Origin: Gemmataceae bacterium
Lineage (GTDB): Bacteria > Planctomycetota > Planctomycetia > Gemmatales > Gemmataceae
Assembly: GCA_947490035.1 (NCBI GenBank)
Contig: CANLGS010000081.1
Coordinates: 1 to 9,706, forward strand
Length of the DNA stretch: 9,706 nt
Direction: 5' to 3'
How positions within the stretch are numbered: position 1 is the first letter of the stretch; each line of letters opens with the position of its first letter. This document shows, one piece after another, positions 6,938-9,706 of the stretch. Under the pieces are notes generated by a model. It saw only the letters and a program-made list of their open reading frames with translations, was not told where the DNA came from and made no database searches. The position numbers and the translations under genes were made by a program.

Positions 6938-8620
6938 ATGCGGGGGCGGTGGGTCGATGCGCTGTGGCTGCTCGCGGTCGCGGTCGCGTCGTCGGCGTGG
7001 TGCCTGACGGCCGCGGCACAACTCGGCGCCACGTTCGACGAACCGTTCTACGTGAAGGCCGGCCTCGTCAATTGGCGCACCGGCAGCAACAAGCTGATGA
7101 TGCGCGCCGGCACCATGCCGCTGCCGGTCCAGGTGCAGACGCTTCCCGTGTACGTGTGGGAGCGGCAGCGCGGATACGAGTTCGACTCGGTGGCGGAACT
7201 GCACACCGTGCTGCCCGTCTGCCGCGCGACGAACCTCGTCTTCTGGTGGCTCACCCTTGTTTACGCGATGCGACTGGGACGCACGTTTGGCGGCGCGTGG
7301 GGCGGGCGGCTCGCGGTCGCGCTGGTCGCGTGCGACCCCAACTTCCTCGGCCACGCGGCGCTCGCCACCACCGACACCGCGCTGCTCGCGCTCATGCTGG
7401 CGTTCGTCTACCACACCTACCACTGCTACACACCGGGCGCGAGCTGGAAGCGCCGCGTGCTGGTGCCCGGCCTGCTGTACGGGCTGGCGATCACGGCGAA
7501 GGCGTCCGCGATGGTGTTCGGGATGCAGGCGCTGCTCGTGCTGGGGTTGTGGAACCTCGCGAAGGCCGGCGTGCTGACGCCTCCTCCCGGAAGCTCGGTC
7601 TGGCGGAAGGCCGTTCATCTGTGGCACGCGACGTTCCAGTTCCGCAAGGACGTGGCAGTCATCGGCTACATCGGGTTCGTGTTCGTGTTCGCCTACTGCG
7701 GGTCCGACTGGGGCGCCGAGCCGACGTTCATCAAGTGGGCCGACACCCTCCCCGACGGCGACCTGAAGCAGAAGATGGTGCCGATCAGCCGCGAGTTGAA
7801 GATATTCACGAACGCGGGCGAGGGGCTGTTGCAGCAGATCAAGCACAACGTCCGCGGGCACGGCACGTACCTGCTCGGCGAGTGGCACCCGCGCGCCACG
7901 CCGGTGTACTTCCCGCTCGCGCTGAGCATGAAGGTGCCGCTGCCCGCAATCGCGCTGCTACTCGCGGCGCTGGTCGTCCACCCGCGGCGGTTGCTCGTCC
8001 CGACCGCCGGCGTCGCGCTGCTGCTGTTCGCGTTCACGCCGAACTGCCGCGTGCAGATCGGCATTCGGTTCGTGTTCGTGCTGATGGCGCTGGCGTACAT
8101 CAGCGTCGGTGCGGCAATCGCGCGTGGTTGGACCGACCAGCGCGCCGGCGTGCGCGTGGTGCCGCGGTGGCTGGTTGGCGCGCTGCTGGCGGTACTCGCG
8201 GGTACGGCCGCGTGGGTGTGGCCGCACGGGCTGAGCTACTTCAACCAGGCGTGGGGCGGGATGCCGGCCGGGAACACGCTGCTGCACGACTCGAACTACG
8301 ACTGGGGCCAGGGGATTCCGGAGTTGCGCGCGTGGAACGCTGCGCACAACAGCGGCGAACCGCTCGCGATCTGGTACTACGGCACCGACCCGGACGTGGC
8401 GCGCCCGCCGTTCGTGTGGGTTCAGTTGAGCCACCTGCCGGTCCGCGACGCGGACGACGTGCCGCACCACTGCCCGACGAAATACCTCGCGGTGTCGGCC
8501 GCCATTCTCAGCAACAACCCCGCGCCGACCCCGCCGCACAAGGCGCGGCTGGAGTGGGTCCGGGCGCAAACGCCGGTCGCGCGCACCACGCACTTCTTCA
8601 TCTACCAGTTGCGGGATTGA
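6938..8620 (+). CDS. GT-C fold glycosyltransferase, PMT/GT39-like integral membrane protein
   Basis: A 560-residue polytopic membrane protein with about nine or ten hydrophobic segments (about 7-27, 98-115, 124-160, 174-208, 239-254, 331-347, 352-367, 378-397, 410-428). Features of the dolichyl-phosphate-mannose mannosyltransferase-like family are the acidic motif FDEPFYVKAG (33-42) in the first outer loop, HAALATTD (139-146), YLLGEWHPRATPVYFPLAL (311-329), and the late motif LLHDSNYDWGQG (448-459), which matches the SNLDWGQ signature of the family. Such enzymes move a sugar from a polyprenyl-phosphate carrier to a protein or lipid on the outer face of the membrane; donor and acceptor here are unknown. 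The start is well supported by AGAGGAGG (6925-6932), five bases before the ATG; upstream in-frame sequence is antisense to the HAD gene. The next gene follows after 26 bases, so both are probably one operon. Confidence 0.85.
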   Translation: MRGRWVDALWLLAVAVASSAWCLTAAAQLGATFDEPFYVKAGLVNWRTGSNKLMMRAGTMPLPVQVQTLPVYVWERQRGYEFDSVAELHTVLPVCRATNLVFWWLTLVYAMRLGRTFGGAWGGRLAVALVACDPNFLGHAALATTDTALLALMLAFVYHTYHCYTPGASWKRRVLVPGLLYGLAITAKASAMVFGMQALLVLGLWNLAKAGVLTPPPGSSVWRKAVHLWHATFQFRKDVAVIGYIGFVFVFAYCGSDWGAEPTFIKWADTLPDGDLKQKMVPISRELKIFTNAGEGLLQQIKHNVRGHGTYLLGEWHPRATPVYFPLALSMKVPLPAIALLLAALVVHPRRLLVPTAGVALLLFAFTPNCRVQIGIRFVFVLMALAYISVGAAIARGWTDQRAGVRVVPRWLVGALLAVLAGTAAWVWPHGLSYFNQAWGGMPAGNTLLHDSNYDWGQGIPELRAWNAAHNSGEPLAIWYYGTDPDVARPPFVWVQLSHLPVRDADDVPHHCPTKYLAVSAAILSNNPAPTPPHKARLEWVRAQTPVARTTHFFIYQLRD

Positions 8621-8646
8621 CGGCGTTTCCGAGGAGAACCTTCGCG

Positions 8647-9423
8647 ATGTGGGCGTTCGTGCGTGCGGTCGTGGCCGCAGTCGGGTTGCTCGTGTCGGTC
8701 GCGGGGTGCGCGACGTTCGCCGTCGTTGCCGCGGGCGTGTGGTGGGCGAAGGCCGAGACGAACCGGCGGACCGACTCGCTCGCGGCCCGCGCGAACACCG
8801 CCACCGACACGGCCGACCACGCGGTCGGGTTCGTGACCGAAGTGGTCGGCCAGGCCGAAGCGGATCTGAAGAGGACGCGCGAGAACACCGCGGGCGTGCC
8901 GCCGGAACCGGTCCACCCGATCGTGAAGATCGGCGCGCAGCAGGCGTCGCAGGAACTGGCCGGGTCGGTCGATCGCGCGAACGTCGCCGTCATCACCGCG
9001 TCGGACGCGGTCGTCGTGGCGAACACCGCGCTGGAACTGTTCGACAAGGACGAGGAGTTGCAGAGGCGGTTCGGCGTGAATCCGGAACACCTGGCGCAGA
9101 CGCGCACCGACCTCGGCGCCGCCACCCGCGACCTGAAGAAGGCGCGGGCGGTACTCGGCATCCCGGTCGCGCCGGGCGCGACGCCGACCCCGGAGCAACT
9201 GAACGCCGTCGAGTCGGCGCTCACGCAGGCGCGGGGGTTCACCGATCAGATGAGTGCCGTGGTCGCGAACACGCGGTCGCGGGTCGCCGAGACGAAACAG
9301 CGCGTAGACATGTGGGTGCGCCGCGCCGCGTTCGTCATCACGGCCCTCGGCGTGCTGGGCGCGAGCGGCCAGTTCTTCGCCGCCCGGTTCTGCTGGCGCG
9401 TGCTGCGCCGCAAGCCGGCGTGA
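8647..9423 (+). CDS. Hypothetical membrane-associated helical protein
   Basis: A 258-residue protein I cannot assign to a family. It has a hydrophobic N-terminal segment (about 5-33), a long charged, Ala-rich, mainly helical middle (about 35-225), and a second hydrophobic helix (about 227-248) followed by a basic tail ending RRKPA. The middle has Thr/Ala/Asp-rich, heptad-like stretches (47-80, 98-130, 148-170, 184-222), suggesting a coiled coil of the kind seen in membrane-tethered scaffold proteins. VAGC (18-21) fits a lipobox, so the first segment could be a lipoprotein signal, but hydrophobic sequence continues past the cysteine and a plain transmembrane helix is equally possible. The start has GAGGAG (8631-8636) ten bases upstream. 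It begins 26 bases after the glycosyltransferase gene and is probably translated from the same mRNA, so it may support that enzyme. The function is unknown. Confidence 0.8.
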   Translation: MWAFVRAVVAAVGLLVSVAGCATFAVVAAGVWWAKAETNRRTDSLAARANTATDTADHAVGFVTEVVGQAEADLKRTRENTAGVPPEPVHPIVKIGAQQASQELAGSVDRANVAVITASDAVVVANTALELFDKDEELQRRFGVNPEHLAQTRTDLGAATRDLKKARAVLGIPVAPGATPTPEQLNAVESALTQARGFTDQMSAVVANTRSRVAETKQRVDMWVRRAAFVITALGVLGASGQFFAARFCWRVLRRKPA

Positions 9424-9451
9424 CTGGAGAGTGGCGGGCTACTTTCAAAAC

Positions 9452-9588
9452 TCAGCGCGCCCCGCGCACGAGTTCGACGCCGAAGTCTTCGACCTGGAAT
9501 GCCGCCGTCTTGCCGTCCAGTTTCAGCGACACCCACTTCTTCGCCGCAGGGCGAGCAGCAGCGCGAACGAGGCGAAGGAGAGGCGCAT
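9452..9588 (-). pseudogene. Small secreted-protein reading frame broken by an apparent one-base deletion
   Basis: On the minus strand an ATG at 9588 opens a signal-peptide-like sequence, MRLSFASFALLLAL, with GGAAG seven bases upstream. In that frame it soon becomes Arg-rich and stops. Shifting frame near 9544-9547 gives a protein-like continuation, KKWVSLKLDGKTAAFQVEDF followed by GVELVRGAR and a TGA at 9452-9454. Adding one G in the CTGCGGCG stretch would give a 45-residue product whose signal peptide ends in ALAA before KKW. The second frame has no ATG of its own and is closed upstream by a TAG at 9632-9634. A GCGCG/CGCGC hairpin (9455-9467) followed on the minus strand by TGAGTTTTG could end transcription. 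It may be a decayed gene, a sequencing error in an intact small gene, or chance. I recognise no family. Confidence 0.4.
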
Positions 9589-9607
9589 GAGCGGACTTCC
9601 GGAGTAG

Positions 9608-9706
9608 GTGCCGCTTGCCGAGCGGCACGGGCTAACCCGCGAACGGGCCACACGAACGTCCGTGAGACGATCCAACTCGTGAAGCCGTGCCGCTCGGCAA
9701 GCGGCA
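9608..9706. repeat. Pair of REP-like palindromes in inverted orientation (BIME-like), cut by the window end
   Basis: Two copies of a 22-base sequence lie in inverted orientation at 9609-9630 and 9685-9706, identical over all 22 bases and separated by 54 bases. Each copy is itself a hairpin with an 8-bp stem GTGCCGCT/AGCGGCAC: 9608-9628 with loop TGCCG, and 9687 onward with loop CGGCA, running past the window end. The spacer holds a further small hairpin, CCCG-CGAA-CGGG (9636-9647). This nested organisation resembles bacterial REP/BIME elements, which are intergenic and often mobilised by TnpA-REP (RAYT) transposases. No such gene is in view. Confidence 0.75.

Noticed and set aside
9246..9653. 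Minus-strand open frame of 135 codons at the right end
   Set aside because: It is Arg/Ser/Pro-rich and overlaps the end of the helical-protein gene; the protein-like pieces lie in the other two frames.

Overview
The window looks like chromosomal DNA from a GC-rich planctomycete, most likely of the Gemmata group (Gemmataceae). This is inferred from gene content and not from any database match. Three features support it: a DUF1549/DUF1553 planctomycete-cytochrome-type protein next to a Tat-exported DUF1501 protein, an ECF sigma factor with a long membrane-anchored C-terminal extension, and high-GC codon usage that opens long shadow ORFs on the opposite strand.

Layout, left to right. (1) A stem-loop at 16-37 lies just past the end of a minus-strand pair. 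The DUF1549/DUF1553 c-type cytochrome-like protein (1553-3952) is transcribed first, followed by the DUF1501 protein (64-1413). Their 139-base spacer carries heptamer repeats arranged as an inverted repeat. (2) A 558-base non-coding divergent spacer (3953-4510) follows. (3) The plus-strand ECF sigma factor gene (4511-5935) encodes a sigma core, a transmembrane helix, four 12-residue Asn-rich repeats and a small C-terminal domain. (4) A perfect 12-bp stem-loop (5961-5992) separates it from a convergent HAD-family hydrolase gene (5999-6826, minus). (5) A 111-base divergent spacer holds a short dyad and a possible promoter. (6) A plus-strand operon follows: a GT-C/PMT-like membrane glycosyltransferase (6938-8620) and, 26 bases on, a two-helix membrane or lipoprotein of unknown function (8647-9423). 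(7) The right end holds a tiny minus-strand reading frame that appears broken by a one-base shift (9452-9588) and a pair of REP-like palindromes in inverted orientation (9608-9706). The second palindrome runs off the window.

Functionally, the DUF1549 and DUF1501 proteins form the usual planctomycete pair of exported proteins. The sigma factor carries its own membrane anchor and outer domain and has no separate anti-sigma gene beside it, so it may sense or be restrained through that extension. The glycosyltransferase operon probably works on lipid-linked sugar transfer at the membrane. I do not see a clear new multi-gene system. The most interesting items are the sigma factor's architecture, the repeat structures, and the broken small gene.
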